Shown here piece by piece: positions 11,501 through 23,498 of a stretch of DNA of 64,000 nucleotides; within the stretch, counting starts at the first letter, position 1, and each line of letters opens with the position of its first letter. The translations under genes and the position numbers were made by a program. The stretch comes from Avena insularis (Eukaryota > Streptophyta > Magnoliopsida > Poales > Poaceae): positions 470,860,740 to 470,924,739 of the forward strand of contig CM042686.1 of assembly GCA_023614405.1 (NCBI GenBank), written 5' to 3'. The notes beneath the pieces were generated by a model. It was not told the origin of the DNA and made no database searches. It saw only the letters and a program-made list of their open reading frames with translations.

Positions 11501-12786
11501 TGAAATGAGGGGTAATTTCCTCTCTCGACACCTCTCCGTTTCATTTGTTTCTGCCGGACTAACCTCCTTATTCGGTTTTTGCACGGTGGAGGCTGAAACA
11601 AAATTATGCGGAAGAACTTGGAGGAAATCCGAGGTATGTCCTCTTCGCCAACATTGTTGTGTTTTCGATTCCTTCTTCTCCTTGGCTCGCAAACATTCAC
11701 TCGGCTTTGCCGTCAACACACTATTTCAGCATCGCTGAGGATAGTGTGCCCGCTTGATATGATGCTGCATTTTCTCGAACAAGGTGACAACATCAAGCCG
11801 TAGCTGAAGAAGAAGAACGATGAGCTTGCCTCCTCCCACCAAGGACGATGAAATAGCCAAACTCAAGGCCGAGATGGAGAAGATGAAGGCCCAACACAAA
11901 CCGAACTCCAAAAGTTGGCCGAACTTCACCAAGAGCGTGAGCGCTTTACCCTTCAGATCTCAAGGACCAGGACCTGCTTAAGGAATCTGAGGTCCGCTTG
12001 GTTTCGCTGAGCTTGAACAACTTCGCCAGAGACACGACAGTTGTATCAAGGAGTTGACCCGGATCCATCGTCATATCTCACGTAAGTTTCTTCCCCTTGT
12101 CCGACATAGTTTTCTGGGTTAGCTCATATGCCTTTGCTTCAGCATCTTCCCTTTCCTTATCTTTAGATAACTTTCCGGAGGGTACTCCCATCGCCAGTGC
12201 TGCCGTTGCCAAATTCCGCCGAGAGAGGGGTACTCCCGTCGCTCCTGATGGTGAGAGCATCCCCTTAGACATGGAGGACCTGTTGGTCAGCGTGTCAGCT
12301 CGGGTGGAAACCATAAAGAACTATGGGAAAGATCTCCTCGACGTTGCGGTCCAGATCTTCAACACTTTCTGGCCAAGCAAGAGCGCTCCGAAAAGGATCA
12401 CACTCCTTGCTGAAAAGCTATTGGAAATCGAGACACAGCTTGATCTCTGGAGAGAATCCGCCGGGCGTGCCGCAGCAGATACCCTCCTCCATCATATCCT
12501 TACATGGTACGAGAAGATCGACCTGAGCCTCCTCACACGCCAGCACACTGGATCCAAATGGACCGATGATCCGGAGTGGGTAGCTCGGCGCCAGGCTTGC
12601 GCCTATAGCCTTGTCGAATATTCTCCCATCCATGACTGGGTTGAGGGGCCGAGCTTTCTGGAGTCCGGCGAGGAGGAGCAGATGGAGAACATGGAGGATG
12701 GGTCGGGCGAGGATGGAGAAGATGCTGCTTCAGATATTGAAGACAGTGATGATGACGCCGAACTTCCTCCTCCTGCCGCTCCTTAG
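8569..12786 (+). pseudogene. Antisense spliced gene of B (gypsy-type aORF protein)
   Basis: I recognise the first exon (about residues 60-140; FVVFLSHFQRGFGL, LQPHHLPANAITSLS, GLWPTKELW) as the conserved N-terminal region of grass proteins filed under Pfam 'putative gypsy type transposon' (PF04195). Introns with GT..AG ends are visible at 9507-9595, 10063-10140, 10950-11408 and about 12082-12166; another near 11512 has lost its acceptor AG. A lysine/serine-rich middle precedes a coiled-coil-like region near 11800-12000 and an acidic C-terminus (12660-12786). Damage includes a frameshift near 9150, TAG at 10055-10057 and TAG at 10169-10171. Its molecular role is unknown to me. Confidence 0.75.
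11061..11374 (+). repeat. 59-bp tandem repeat, about 5 copies, in an intron
   Basis: The motif 'acacctagag' recurs at 11081, 11140, 11199, 11258 and 11317, an exact 59-bp period. The unit also contains 'ccgggttaagttcc' and 'ggcccggatcttgtatac'. The array fills most of the intron 10950-11408 of the antisense gene. Copies differ by only a few bases, so the expansion is recent or homogenised. Confidence 0.9.
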
Positions 12787-13392
12787 TGGAAAAAACTTAA
12801 TTTATCAGATCCCCGGTATGCCGGGTGCCATTGTATGCTAAATACATGATATTTTGCTACTATGCTTGTATGCTGGATTAACTTGGGCGTAGTCCCCGAG
12901 TTTCATTTTCTTGTTCGTCCAATTCTCCGGCTCGATCTGTGTCTACCTTGATTAGGTTTTACGACTTACGAATCCGAGCCTCAAGAATCGTTTTAACAAT
13001 ACTGAGAAACTTTGAGGCTTGGCTCAAAATATTTCAACATAATAACTTGAAAGTAAATACGGGGTTAGTCCAAAAAAGCAAACGTTAGCTGGAATAAGAT
13101 CGTTTCCTTAGTGGTTTTTCATGTGCTACGCAATTCCAAACTCGTCCCCTTGCTTGCCATGAAGCCAATTCTTGTTGGACAGCAGCAAGTCGAAGGGTTA
13201 GGTTTTTGGTGCTCACACATTACTAATCCGGGTTAAGCGAAACGAGTCATTCCATCTAGTGCATAAAAAGTAACAACAACTGTTTATTAAGGCAGTCCCG
13301 AAGTTATCGCCGAGGCTGCTTATTTCATTGATAAGCTCATTGCCGACATACATACCGACATATGAGATGACTCGGATACATACACTTCTTAG
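12787..13392. other. Convergent gap between antisense gene and B pol
   Basis: This 606-bp AT-richer stretch lies between two convergent stop codons: the antisense gene at 12786 (plus) and pol at 13393 (minus). I see no ORF of note. Both transcripts would have to terminate here or overlap. Confidence 0.5.
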
Positions 13393-14453
13393 CTAAGTGT
13401 AGAAGGGACGAAGTAGTGCTACATTCCATGGTCGCTTTGATTCCTCTCCGGACCTGTCCGCCTTGTTCTTTTCCTGTGGCTTCGCATCTATAAGATAGTA
13501 GGAATCATTGTGCAATGCTTTGCTCACAATAAATGGTCCTTCCCATGGGGGGGATAATTTATGCATGCTGGTACGCTTGTACCAACCGAGCACCAGATCG
13601 CCTTCCCTAAGACTGGGGGCACACTTTCCGCTATGATAGCGCCGAGATTTTGTTGATATATGGCGGACTGGACAGGCCAGTTCTCGCTTCTTCCAGCAGA
13701 TCAACATCATTTTGCCGGGCTTCTTGCACTTCGCTTCGTATTGGGTGACCCTAGGCGAATCATGCTCTATGTCGGCCGGTAATACAGCTTCGCCCCATAT
13801 ACCGTAAAGAACGGCGTGTAGCCGTTGATCGATTCGAGTTGTTCTTAACCCACAATACCGGTAGTTCTTCTATCCAGCACCCCGCTGATCTTTGCAGCGG
13901 CTCAATGAGCCGGGGTTTTATCCCGGATAGCACTAATCTGTTGGATCTTTCCACTTGTCCGTTCGATGTGGGGTGGGCTACCGAGGCTACTTCGAGTCGG
14001 ATTTTCTTGTCTCGGCAAAAGCGCGCAAATGCTCCTTCCGCGAAATTTGTTCCTTTGTCAGTTATAATGCTGTGTGGATAACCGTACCTCAAGAGGATGT
14101 CTTTGAGAAACGTCACGGCCGTAGCTCCATCACATTTTCTTATAGGCTTCACTTCGATCCATTTTGTAAACTTGTCCACCATGACTAGAATGTGTGTCAT
14201 GTTTCCTCTTGCTGGTTTGAACGGGCCAACCATATCCAAGCACCACACAGCAAATGGCCATGTAATTGGTATGGTTTTGAGTTCCACATAGGCATATGTG
14301 TCTTGGTATATCTTTGACAACCATTGCATTTTCTCACCAGATCTTCTGCTTGCTCCAAGGCACTTGGCCAAGAGAATCCATGCCGGAACGCTTTGCCACT
14401 AAGGCCCGGATGAGGCATGATGCTCATTCTCCTTGGTGTATATCTCGAGGATG
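13393..14453 (-). pseudogene. B integrase
   Basis: This is the Gypsy integrase that inserts element cDNA. A zinc-binding remnant (CNGCQRY) sits near 14350. The core shows the three acidic positions: LDMVGPF, IITDKGTNF and NGQVERSN. The C-terminal piece (13393-13710) has the GDLVLGW and GPFIVSKAL segments usual after the core. The parts lie in different frames with a break near 13730, and neighbouring frames cover the core (13760-14371), so it is not translatable as one protein. Confidence 0.8.
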
Positions 14454-15435
14454 TTAAGTCCTTCTTCCGGTCAACACACCATTGAGGACATTGGTTACAC
14501 TCCGTTTGTACAGCTCGGAATTGATGATCGTGTAAGCTTTGGCTCTCCTCTGAGTTTGCCTGGCTAGCACTTCCTCAGTGGGTAACGTTCCATCTTTCAA
14601 GAACTGGTATATAGGCAGTGCCCAAGCTGGTATCGCTCGCGCAGGGAACATCTCCTCATCAATTTCCATCCGATCCACCGGCATAACTTCAGCCGGATCA
14701 CGCTGAACAGTCCCTGGGTCTAGCGAGGTAGTCCTCGGGTTTGCCGAGGTAGTCCCCGGGTTCGGCGTGCTGCCTCCCATGTCAATGTCCATGGGCTCAG
14801 CTCCGGATTCCGCGTTTTCCGGGACATAGATTGAGTCGGTTCCTGGGGACGGCCTGATAGATGGTTTTCTCGAGGTGCTCCAATGCTACGGTGGAATTGC
14901 TCGTCGGGTCGATCCGAGCTTTGACAGCATGTCGACAGCTTCGTTTTCCACGCGAGGTACATGGTGAAATTCGCATCCCTCAAAGTAACCCGAGATCTTA
15001 TGCACATGAAATCTGTATAGTGCCATGTTTGGATCCAAGGCATCCCACACTCCGGACACTTGTCAGACATTAGATCCGAGTCGCCAAAGCATATTATCCG
15101 ACGATGCCAATCTCCTTTGCCACTTTGAGACCATGCACAAGAGCCTCATACTCAGCGACATTGTTTGATGCCGCAAAATGGATCTGTACGATTTGAGCTG
15201 ATCCTTCTTTGGCGAGATAAGCACAACCCGCACCTAACCCGGTTTTGGTTTTTGATCCACAAAGTGCATCCTCCAAGAGTTCAGATCTGGGCGGTGGTTC
15301 AGATTGTACCTGCCCAATCCACGAAAAAGTCCGCCACAGTGAGACTTGATCGCTTCTCCTATCATACTTTGAAGCGTAAGGTGCTAGCTCAATCGCCCAT
15401 TTCGCAATTCTGCCATTCAGATCTTTGTTACCCAT
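14454..15435 (-). pseudogene. B second (archaeal-like) RNase H and linker
   Basis: The 15094-15435 reading contains HFAASNNVAEYEALVHGL, the start of the extra RNase H typical of Tat-lineage elements, preceded by the GAGCAYL segment. The downstream half (14720-15093) is shifted and poorly preserved. The 14454-14792 reading is the acidic linker to integrase and includes an imperfect short repeat (TSxNPRTTS/LDPGT). No intact frame survives. Confidence 0.7.
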
Positions 15436-16640
15436 TATCTCGGATATGGGGCTTCAGATATCACTTTGATGGGATGCTCCTCAAAGTAGTGCTTTAACTT
15501 CTTTGCCATATAAACACCGTATGCCACCTTTTGAAAATGCGGGTAGTTCTGTTTTGAGGCGCATAATACCTCGCTCAAGTAATACACCGCCTCTCGTGAC
15601 CGACTTACCTCTTCATCACGCTCCACTACAATCACTGACTTACAACTCGGTTGGTTGCTATGTAGAGCAACATTGGCTCCTTTGATAGTGGAGAAGCCAA
15701 CACCGTGCAAAGGGTCAACATCTTTTTAAATGGGCAAAAGCCTCATCGCTCAAGGTGTCCAAACGAATTTATCTCGACTTTTCATGAGTTGGTAGAGAGG
15801 CGGTTTTTCCCTAACCGACATACAAACCGACTCAATGATGCCAGCATCCAAAGGAACTTCTGGACATTGTTGAGACACTTCGGCAGCTCCATTCGTTCGA
15901 TGGCTCGGATCTTAGTTGGATTAACCTCGATACCTCGGCTGGAGACGAGAAATCCGAGTAATTTCCCAGTCGGGACACCGAAGGTACATTTCTCCAGGTT
16001 AAGCTTCATCCGGAATCTCCTCAAGTTCGCGAATGTTTGCCTTATGTCGTCAAGGAGCGTTGCGCTTTCCTTGGTCTTAATAACCACATCATCCACGTAG
16101 ACTTGTACATTTTGACCTATTTGATCGTGCAAACATTTTTGCATACATCTTTGGTATGTTGCTCCTGCATTTCATAAACCGAACGACATAGTGCGATAGC
16201 AATAAGCCCCGTACGGGGTAATAAAGGCAGTTTTTATTTGATCATCCGGGTTCAGAGCTATCTGGTGGAAACCAGAATAGGCGTTAATGAATGACAACAG
16301 TTCACATGCCGCGGTAGAGTCGATGACCTGATCTATCCTCGGCAGTGGAAATGGATCTTTTGGACACGCCTTATTCAGGTTCGTGTAATCGATACACATA
16401 CGCCAAACCACTGCCACGTTTGGATCATCCTTCTTCTTTTCTACCAACACCGGATTAGATAGCCAATCCGGATACAGCACTTCCATGATAAATCCTGCTG
16501 CTAGCAACCGAGATATCTCGTCACCAATGATCTTTCTCCTATCCTCGGTGAAGCGTCGGAGAGGCTGCTTCACCGGCCTTGCTCCGGGTCTCACGTTCAA
16601 AGAGTGCTCGGCCAACTCCCTCGGAACACCTTGCAAGTCC
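15436..16640 (-). pseudogene. B reverse transcriptase and RNase H
   Basis: The RT core is clear: MCIDYTNLNKACPKDPFPLP, AYSGFHQI and FITPYGAYCYRTMSFGL (16172-16636), then VYVDDVVIKTK with the catalytic YVDD intact (15782-16144). An in-frame TGA replaces the residue after SFGL, just before NAGATYQR. The RT-linked RNase H follows (15435-15710; VYYLSEVL, YPHFQKVAYGVYMAKKLKHY) after a break near 15750. It would copy element RNA into DNA; this copy cannot. Confidence 0.85.
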
Positions 16641-19600
16641 TGTGCGGACCAAGCAAAAATATCCCGATTCTCACCGAGGAAGTTGACGAGCTCGCTTTCC
16701 TATTTGTCAGTTAACCCGACACCAATTGTTACGGTACGCTCCGGAAACATGTTATCCATTGGAATCTTCTTGGTGTCCTTCGCGGCTTGAAATGAAACGC
16801 TTCCATGCGGGTTACTTAACGCCGGCATATACTGCTGCGCGGACTGAGCTAATGCCGCCACCTCTTGGACTTTTCTTTTCTCTTGCGCAATCACGAGTGA
16901 GTTGGCTAGGTTAGACCCGGCAGAGGCGCACTCAATAGAACGTCAGAAATCCCCAGCGATAGTAATTTCTCCATTTGGCCCGGGCAACTTCATCTTCAGA
17001 TAACTAACGTGGCAACTTGCCATGAATTTGCTCAGTGCTGGTCTCCCGAGTAATGCATGATACGCGCTCTCCAAGTTCACCACCTCAAACTCTAGATTCT
17101 CAGTTCGTGATTATCCTCGCATCAATAGCACGACCCGGACTTTGCCTATGGGCTCACAGGAGATGCCTGGTACGATACCATGGAAAGTTGTTCTTGTAGC
17201 CTGGAGCATGTTCTCCGAGATGCCCAACTTGCGCATTGTATCCGCATACATGATGTTAATGCTTGGTCCAATGAATGTCGGATCTAACACTAGTGCATAC
17301 GAGCCCGGACTTGGCATAATCTTGGGATGATCTTTGACGCTCCAGGTAATTTCCTGGACCGACCAAGGCATGTACCTCGCCACTGCAGGTATAACCGCGT
17401 TAACCTCCATATGTCGGCGTTGCAAGCTCTTCCTATCTGTTTCCTCTGTTGTGAACACACAATAGCTCTGGTGATGTTCCCTGTACTCATTCCTTCCCTC
17501 GTTTCCGGAGTACCTCTGATCCGGTTGTTGCTGGTTTTCCACCTGATGCACTGCATCCCTTCTCTCACTGTTGTCATACCTCGGCGGAGGGGGAGGTAAC
17601 ATTAGCTGTTGCGTGTTTGCTTCGGAGAGCAATTGCTGCCGGGGTAACTCCTGCCGAGGTTGATCATTTCGGGGTGCCTGAGCATTCCCCGAACCACCTT
17701 GTTCTATCTTACGCATCCACTCGCATTGCCTCGTTGTGTGACCCGCCGGGCTGTTCGGATTTGGCATGTGAAATTTACACGGCTGGTCCAACATTGACTC
17801 ATAGGTATACCTCGGACGATCTTTCTTTTCTTGCCATTTCTTCTTCTGCTCCGGAGTCCATGTTTTCTTGCCATCGTTTCGAGGAGTCCATTGCCCTCCC
17901 GTTTTCTGGCGTTGGTTGCTCCCTGCTCCGGGTTGATCTTGATTCACAGCTGCAACTTGTTGCGAACTATACCGGCGATCCGCCCATCGCTCTCCTTTTT
18001 CCCCTATAATCGTTCCTCCGGGATGACCTGGCTCCGTCCCTCGGATAGTACTCCTCATTTGACTCGTTCGACGCGATCCTAGGTTGAGTCGGATCACCCA
18101 AAGCATAAGAATCCGCAATCCGGATCATCTCTGCCAACGTGACTGGCATTTTCCTTTGCAATTTCATCCACAACTCGCTGCCATATCTGCACCCTTGTGC
18201 GAACCATGCTATAGCCTGTGACTCTATGACTCCCTCACACGAGTTTCTCATGGTACACCACCGGGTCAAGAATTCACGATCCGTTTCGTTAGATCTCTGC
18301 TTGCACATCGCCAGGGTCTGCGGTCTATTCGGTCTCTGATATGTACTTGAGAAGTTGCTGATAAACATTTCTTCAAAATCTATCCAGCAATTGATGCTTC
18401 CGGGTGGCAAATTATTCAGCCATACCCTAGCCGGACCTTCCAACATTTGGGGTACGTATCGTACAACCCATCTCAAGTTGCCAGTTGCAATTTTCACAGC
18501 TGTCACGTAGTTTATCAGCCAATCCTCCGGCTTTGTACTGCCGTCATACGTCTTCGTGCCTGGGTAATTGGAAATTGGGTCGGCGGTTCCTTCATGATCC
18601 GGGGTCCAAAGCACGCTGGACCCGGAGGACCTTGACATTCGATCGTTCCGACCTATACAGCGATCCAGCTTTAACTCAAGGCCATCCGGCATCAAATCCC
18701 TGCTTCCCAATCTCGACCCTATCACATGATAGTCCGGTCTTGCGTATCCCGCATTCATCATCTCCGAGTCTCCGTCATTGTATCGGTCTTGCTCTCGTTG
18801 TGCTCCTCTCTATTGCATACCATGACCGGCACTTTGCTCTTGCCTTGGTACATTCCGCTGCTGCGGTTGACCTGCTCCTGCCGAGTTTCGCTGTCCGGCA
18901 TTGTCGTTGGCAGCATTCCCTTGACCGGCATTGCCTTGGTCGTGATTACCTCGGCCAGCTTCACCTCGGCTCACACTTCGTCGATCGTCGTTTTTCCGCA
19001 TCTCTTTTTCTTTTCCCGCACGCGTTGGGTCGTACGGAACGATCTGCTTGTTCCGTCTGGCCAAGGTTACTACCTCTTCTCTCCTTGGGCCACCATGAGG
19101 CGATGATGCGGCTCCAGCGGATTTCTCCGGGTTACCCATCGCCGAATGGACGATCTTAGAAGCTCCAACTCTCTCCGGGTTACCTCTCAGCAGCTCCTCG
19201 TTCTGCCTGTTCGCGATCCGAACCAGCTCGTTAACCCGGTCTTGCTGTCTTTGACGGGCTTCACCCGTCAGACCCTCTAGCTCGGACGCCGCGGCATCTG
19301 CTGCTCTGAGGTTCTTCGCCGGGGTACTATACTTCGGCAACCCCACGGACAGATAGTTTTCCGACCCTTCTGGTCCATCATCACCTTCTCTGTTCATCTC
19401 ACTCATGAGATTTTTCCCTTTTGCCCTTACTGCATCAACCTTGTTTGCCTTCGCGTACTCACACAACGTCATGTTCAACGACTGCTGAGTCGCTGCTATT
19501 TTCTTTGCGCCCTCCAGTATCTTTTGCTGGGTCTCCTCTAGCTCGGCCTGTGCCTGAGCCAGATCTACCACTGCTGCCACCGGGTTTGCCAAGCTATCCA

Positions 19601-19703
19601 TAGCTTCCCTCAGCATGTTCTCAGGCCTCTCTAGCGGAGGACCCCTAGCTTTCCTCGGTGCCTTAGGCGTTACCTCCGGGTCTGGCGCTGGATCCTTGCT
19701 CAT
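16641..19703 (-). pseudogene. B gag-protease
   Basis: The ATG at 19703 opens a 297-codon N-terminal part with a Q/A/E-rich helical region and G/N/Q-rich tail. After a break near 18800 comes the capsid-type gag core (17967-18761; TKPEDWLINYV, RVWLNNLPPGSI, FISNFSSTYQRP). A Q/R-rich linker follows, then a protease-like region (17111-17330; LVLDPTFIGPSINIMYADTM, TTFHGIVPG) whose catalytic Asp is in LVLDP. A further piece to 16700 contains PER-TVTIGVGL. At least two frame breaks. Confidence 0.75.
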
Positions 19704-20038
19704 GCCCGCGGGCGCAGCATCATCATCACCTGCATGGTCCGGGAGCGAGCGGCGCTACCATGAGCCACAGTGAGGGGTGGTTCTCCTGCATCGACGATGC
19801 GACGCGGATGAACGCAAGGCCCGTCCACAGCAATGTCGACCTTGTGCGCACCGAGCTTGACGAAGATGCCGTTGCGTGGAAGGGGGCGCGTGCCGAAGCA
19901 GCCAGCGTTGTCGCTGACGTAGTCCAGTGCTCCAAAGCGCTGAACGAGCCCGGAGACGATGCGTTCGCTGGTGCCGATGAGGTTTCCCGTCCGGATCTTC
20001 ACCCCTGCTAGTGCCGCTAGCCCCACGGTGGGCGCCAA
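19704..20038 (-). other. Leader of B with a frame open from the PBS
   Basis: This leader separates PBS and gag. A frame stays open for 112 codons from the PBS to a TGA at 19700-19702 that overlaps the gag ATG as ATGA. The first ATG in that frame comes late, so translation is doubtful. The GC content is higher than in the LTR. Confidence 0.4.
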
Positions 20039-20039
20039 C
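20020..20039 (-). promoter_or_regulatory. B primer-binding site
   Basis: Read on the minus strand, gttggcgcccaccgtggggc follows the LTR end directly. The TGGCGCC start is usual for plant Gypsy PBSs, which pair with the 3' end of a tRNA. It fixes the right-hand LTR as the 5' LTR. Confidence 0.8.
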
Positions 20040-20860
20040 TGTCATGGTGGTGTCACGGCAGATGCCATGGATAGGCTAAAGGTGGGGACTAATATGTGCT
20101 AGGGGAATCCAGGGAGGGATAGTAGAGTGATTCTCTACACAGAAGCTTTGTATTGATGTTCTATCTCCCAGATTACAAGTGCTCCTCGAGCTGTATTGGC
20201 AAGAGGAGGAAGAAGAAACTCTCTTACTCTTGCCTACCAACTAGCCCAAGAACCCTAGATCCACTAGTGCTCAACCAACTAGAATTCTCGCAACTCTGTA
20301 TCCGAAAAAACCCAACCCCTCTACCAGAACCCTAACCCCCCCTTATATAGAGGTGGTTCGGTCCTGGCCTAGGGCATATGTGGAGGCATATTCCTAAGAA
20401 TATTCCCCCGCCCAAAGTAGTAACCCGACAGGGGTGCTTTTCCCCCGCGTCACACTTGCTTTAGCGACGTAGCCTCTGCGGCGCCAGGCCACCGACGTGA
20501 GCGTCGTCACCCTTGTCGGCCACGATCCGGTGGTCCTGCCCTTGCTTTATTCGCTCATCCAGTATGCACCGGACCTTCTTTTTTAACCAGAGAGATTCCT
20601 TCCTTCTCCTAGAAGCCAAGCGAGGATCCGGATCACAGTTGATCCGGCCACACCTGTTCCTGCATATAAGTTAGACAAGCATTTCCGACTTACTCCTTAA
20701 GTCGGACAAGACAATGTTAGGCGACCCCCCTGGTCCGGGTTACTCCGTGATCCGGCCTGCCTTGAGGGGACTCGGCCAGCATCCGCTTTGACCTTGCCGA
20801 ACCTCGGCTAACTCGGCACTTATACCCCGGAGTGACCCTACCTAGGGGTATCCCCCAACA
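20040..20860 (-). repeat. B 5' LTR
   Basis: It runs from 'tgtcatggtggtg' to '...cccccaaca', with canonical TG..CA ends and TSD TTTCC just outside (20861-20865). TATA-like 'ttatata' at 20343-20349 is a plausible minus-strand promoter for the element RNA. Confidence 0.9.
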
Positions 20861-21509
20861 TTTCCCCTAAGAACTATGCAAGATTCAGCCAATTGTTACA
20901 GCAATATGGAGATGGTGATAATGGTGCTGGTGGTGATGATGGTGGTGATGATGATGATCCTGATGAAGTCCAGCTTGATGGTGGTGTTGATGGCGACGAT
21001 CTTCCCTCTCCGGGAAGGAATTCCCCCGGCAGAAATCTGTCTGCCGGAGAGATCTTTCTCTCTCGGTGTTTTCCACACCGCAGAGGCGGCGGAATCTTTC
21101 TGTGGTCGCTCCCCGAGTATTAGGGTTTCAGGAGAATTATATACATTGGAAGGGAGAGATAGAGGTGGACCAGGGCGGCCACACCACCTGGTGGCGCGAC
21201 ATAGACTGGCCCGCGCCAGGGGGTGGTGTGGGCCCCCTGTGGCCCATCTCCACTCCTCCTTCTAGCTTCCTTCCTCTTCTGGAAAAATAGGATTTTCCGT
21301 ATATTTTCCCGGATTTTCTGATCTTCGTGAATTTTGCCTCCAAACATCACCTTTTCCATCAGAATCCTGACTGCAGCGGTCCATGCTCCAAAAGTCATTA
21401 ACCATGCAAAAACAGATGAAATTACATAAGTATCATCTCTTAATATGAAATATATCAATGAATAATAGTAAATTATAATATAGAATAGTGATGCAAAATG
21501 GACGTATCA
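20861..21509 (-). repeat. A 3' LTR, right part
   Basis: After the B TSD, the A LTR resumes ('tttcccctaagaactatgc') and continues to '...gacgtatca' at 21509, the reverse complement of its TGATACGTC start. It includes the CAT-repeat block and a minus-strand TATA-like 'tatata' near 21137. Together with 6115-6980 this gives a 1.5-kb single-unit LTR. Confidence 0.85.
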
Positions 21510-21524
21510 ACTCCCCCAAGCTCA
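21510..21524 (-). promoter_or_regulatory. Polypurine tract of A
   Basis: On the minus strand the sequence reads gagcttgggggagt directly before the LTR start. It is the same as the A' tract at 2421-2434 apart from one base. It identifies 6115-21509 as the 3' LTR. Confidence 0.85.
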
Positions 21525-23498
21525 GACTTCGCTTGTCCCCAAGCGAAACTAAGCTCAATAAACATGACCTCAGGTTTATGGAGTGAAGAGTCGATAAAAG
21601 AATACGGATATGAAGCATCCCATTCATCAATACATAGATCATAATAGAAGACAACTCACTATTATATAACTTAACTTGCAATAAGTAAAGGAAACACAAT
21701 AAAGATACATAAAGTAAATCATAATTGGTAATGGCAAACTTAGCTCTTGGTCGAAGAATAGTTGACAATTTGCTGGAGTTCACAAATAACAGGTTTTCAA
21801 TGATAGCTTTCAAAGTAGTAAACACCTAGATAAGAGCAATGTGCAAAACAAGGAACATAAGAAACATGATTGAATAAATCACCATATGAATGAATGAAAC
21901 ACAACAACTCAAAATACCTGCTGAGATAGAAAGGAATAGGTATACTGACTCAACTAAAAAGTAAAAGAAATGCCCTTCGTAGAGGGAAGCAGGGATTTCA
22001 AGTTTCATAAAGAGCTCCCAAAAATTATGATACTTATTAGCTTTCAGCTCTCATTGCCGCTATCATAGGCATCTTTAGGTGGTTAAGGTTAAAGTGATCA
22101 AATACGAGGATATGCTTGGCAAGTTGTAAATTGAGAATCTCATGTCCCTTGAATACGAGGGCCGCTCCTCATGCTACTCAAGTTTAGTCACCGATAAGTT
22201 CTTGTCAGAGTAAGCACATGTGTATCATAGAGAACCGCCAATGGAGTACCCCTTGCCCGATGATACGGAAGAATCCCCATATCAAAATGACAAGGCAAGC
22301 AGACAACAAGCATCTCAGCAATTTTCTTATTTACCATGGGAATATGGTGCTTTTTTCTCTCTTTCCTCTTTTCTCATCTCTTTTTTTCTTTTTATCTTTT
22401 TCTCAACCTCTATCTCTTTTTTATAAGAAGAATGCTCCATAGATGCTCATTATGGTTACGCTGCAGGTTTCCACCATGACAGCATGGATTAGACCGGCGG
22501 CCTAGGCGTTTCTCTAACACACATGCATAACTCCATGGACTTACAAGCTCCCCTTTCATTTCACACTAACGACATCCATATACAAAAGAACATGATATCA
22601 ACTAGGTACAAAGTACCAGTGCAATGTTGAAATCGTTCCCCATGACAGCATGGTTCTGCTAATTCTCAACTTACAAAGCACAAGCATATACGCAACATAG
22701 ATGTGCACAATGGTTCAAGTTTATTAAATGCAAGAAAGTAAAGTGTGCCATCAAGTTCGTGAGAGCTTTAATCACTAATTTTCACATAACAAGTTTAATT
22801 TGGAAGGTAGATAAAAACAAGAAATTACTTGGAATAGCAATAGTGCTAATAGGTAGGTATGGTGGACACAAACGGCATAGGTTTTGGTTTAAGGAGTGGA
22901 TGCACGAGAAGAATTCCCTCTCAGTACAGGTTTTTGGCTAGCAAGGCTGGGTAGCAAGTATAAGAGTTGAAGGAAACAAACAAACATACAAGTGATAAAA
23001 ACAAACATGCAATCTTCCTTGGAAGCACAAAAGATCTTAACCAGAGAATATTAAACTTATGAGCAAATCAAGAAAGAAAGATGATGAAATTATATTTCTT
23101 TAGAGTACTTTAATCTTTTCATTCAATTCAAAAATAGTGTTGCTACTGACCAAGCCAGGTTTGCCAAAACTAACTAAATTAACTCAATGATCCTAAAGTG
23201 ATACCAATACTAACAACAAGATCAATCATATAACCACGAATTGAAAAATAATATAAGATATGAAAAAGAGTAAATGATAGCACTTCTCATTAATATTCCA
23301 TAACGGAAACTCACACCAAGGGATACAAATCTAACGATAGAGGGGACACTTCCATAATGCAAACCATCCTACATTAAAACTTCTCTATTCATGATATGAC
23401 TCTACTAAAAAGGTAAAAATATAGAAGATAGTGATGTGATACCGCGGCACTCCCCCAAGCTTGGAACAAACCAAGGGGATGCCAAACCTGATGACGAA
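21525..23498 (-). other. 3' non-coding spacer of A
   Basis: This 2-kb stretch has no conserved ORF. It is homologous to E 34900-36570 and A' 1487-2420; shared landmarks are 'gcgtttctctaacacaca' and 'ccatagatgctcattatgg'. A long pyrimidine tract at 22340-22430 (purine-rich on the element's sense strand) is matched by a purine tract at 35650-35720 in E. Apart from that I see only AT-rich sequence. Confidence 0.7.

Larger units (their letters stand above)
6981..20860 (-). mobile_element. B: complete Tat-type Gypsy element, 13.9 kb
   Basis: It has direct LTRs of 812 and 821 bp, a PBS-like site inside the right LTR, and the 5-bp TSD TTTCC on both sides (6976-6980, 20861-20865), so both ends are real. 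On the minus strand it has gag, protease, RT, two RNase H regions and integrase. On the plus strand, between integrase and the 3' LTR, it has a spliced extra gene. A second, archaeal-like RNase H and an extra ORF are known traits of the Tat lineage. All coding regions are damaged. Confidence 0.9.

Noticed and set aside
18485..19159. Plus-strand ORFs opposite B gag
   Set aside because: They are antisense shadows of gag with its codon bias; no promoter or family match.
22759..22941. Possible MITE or small gene in the A spacer
   Set aside because: No terminal inverted repeats or TSD seen; sequence aligns with spacers of C3 and E.
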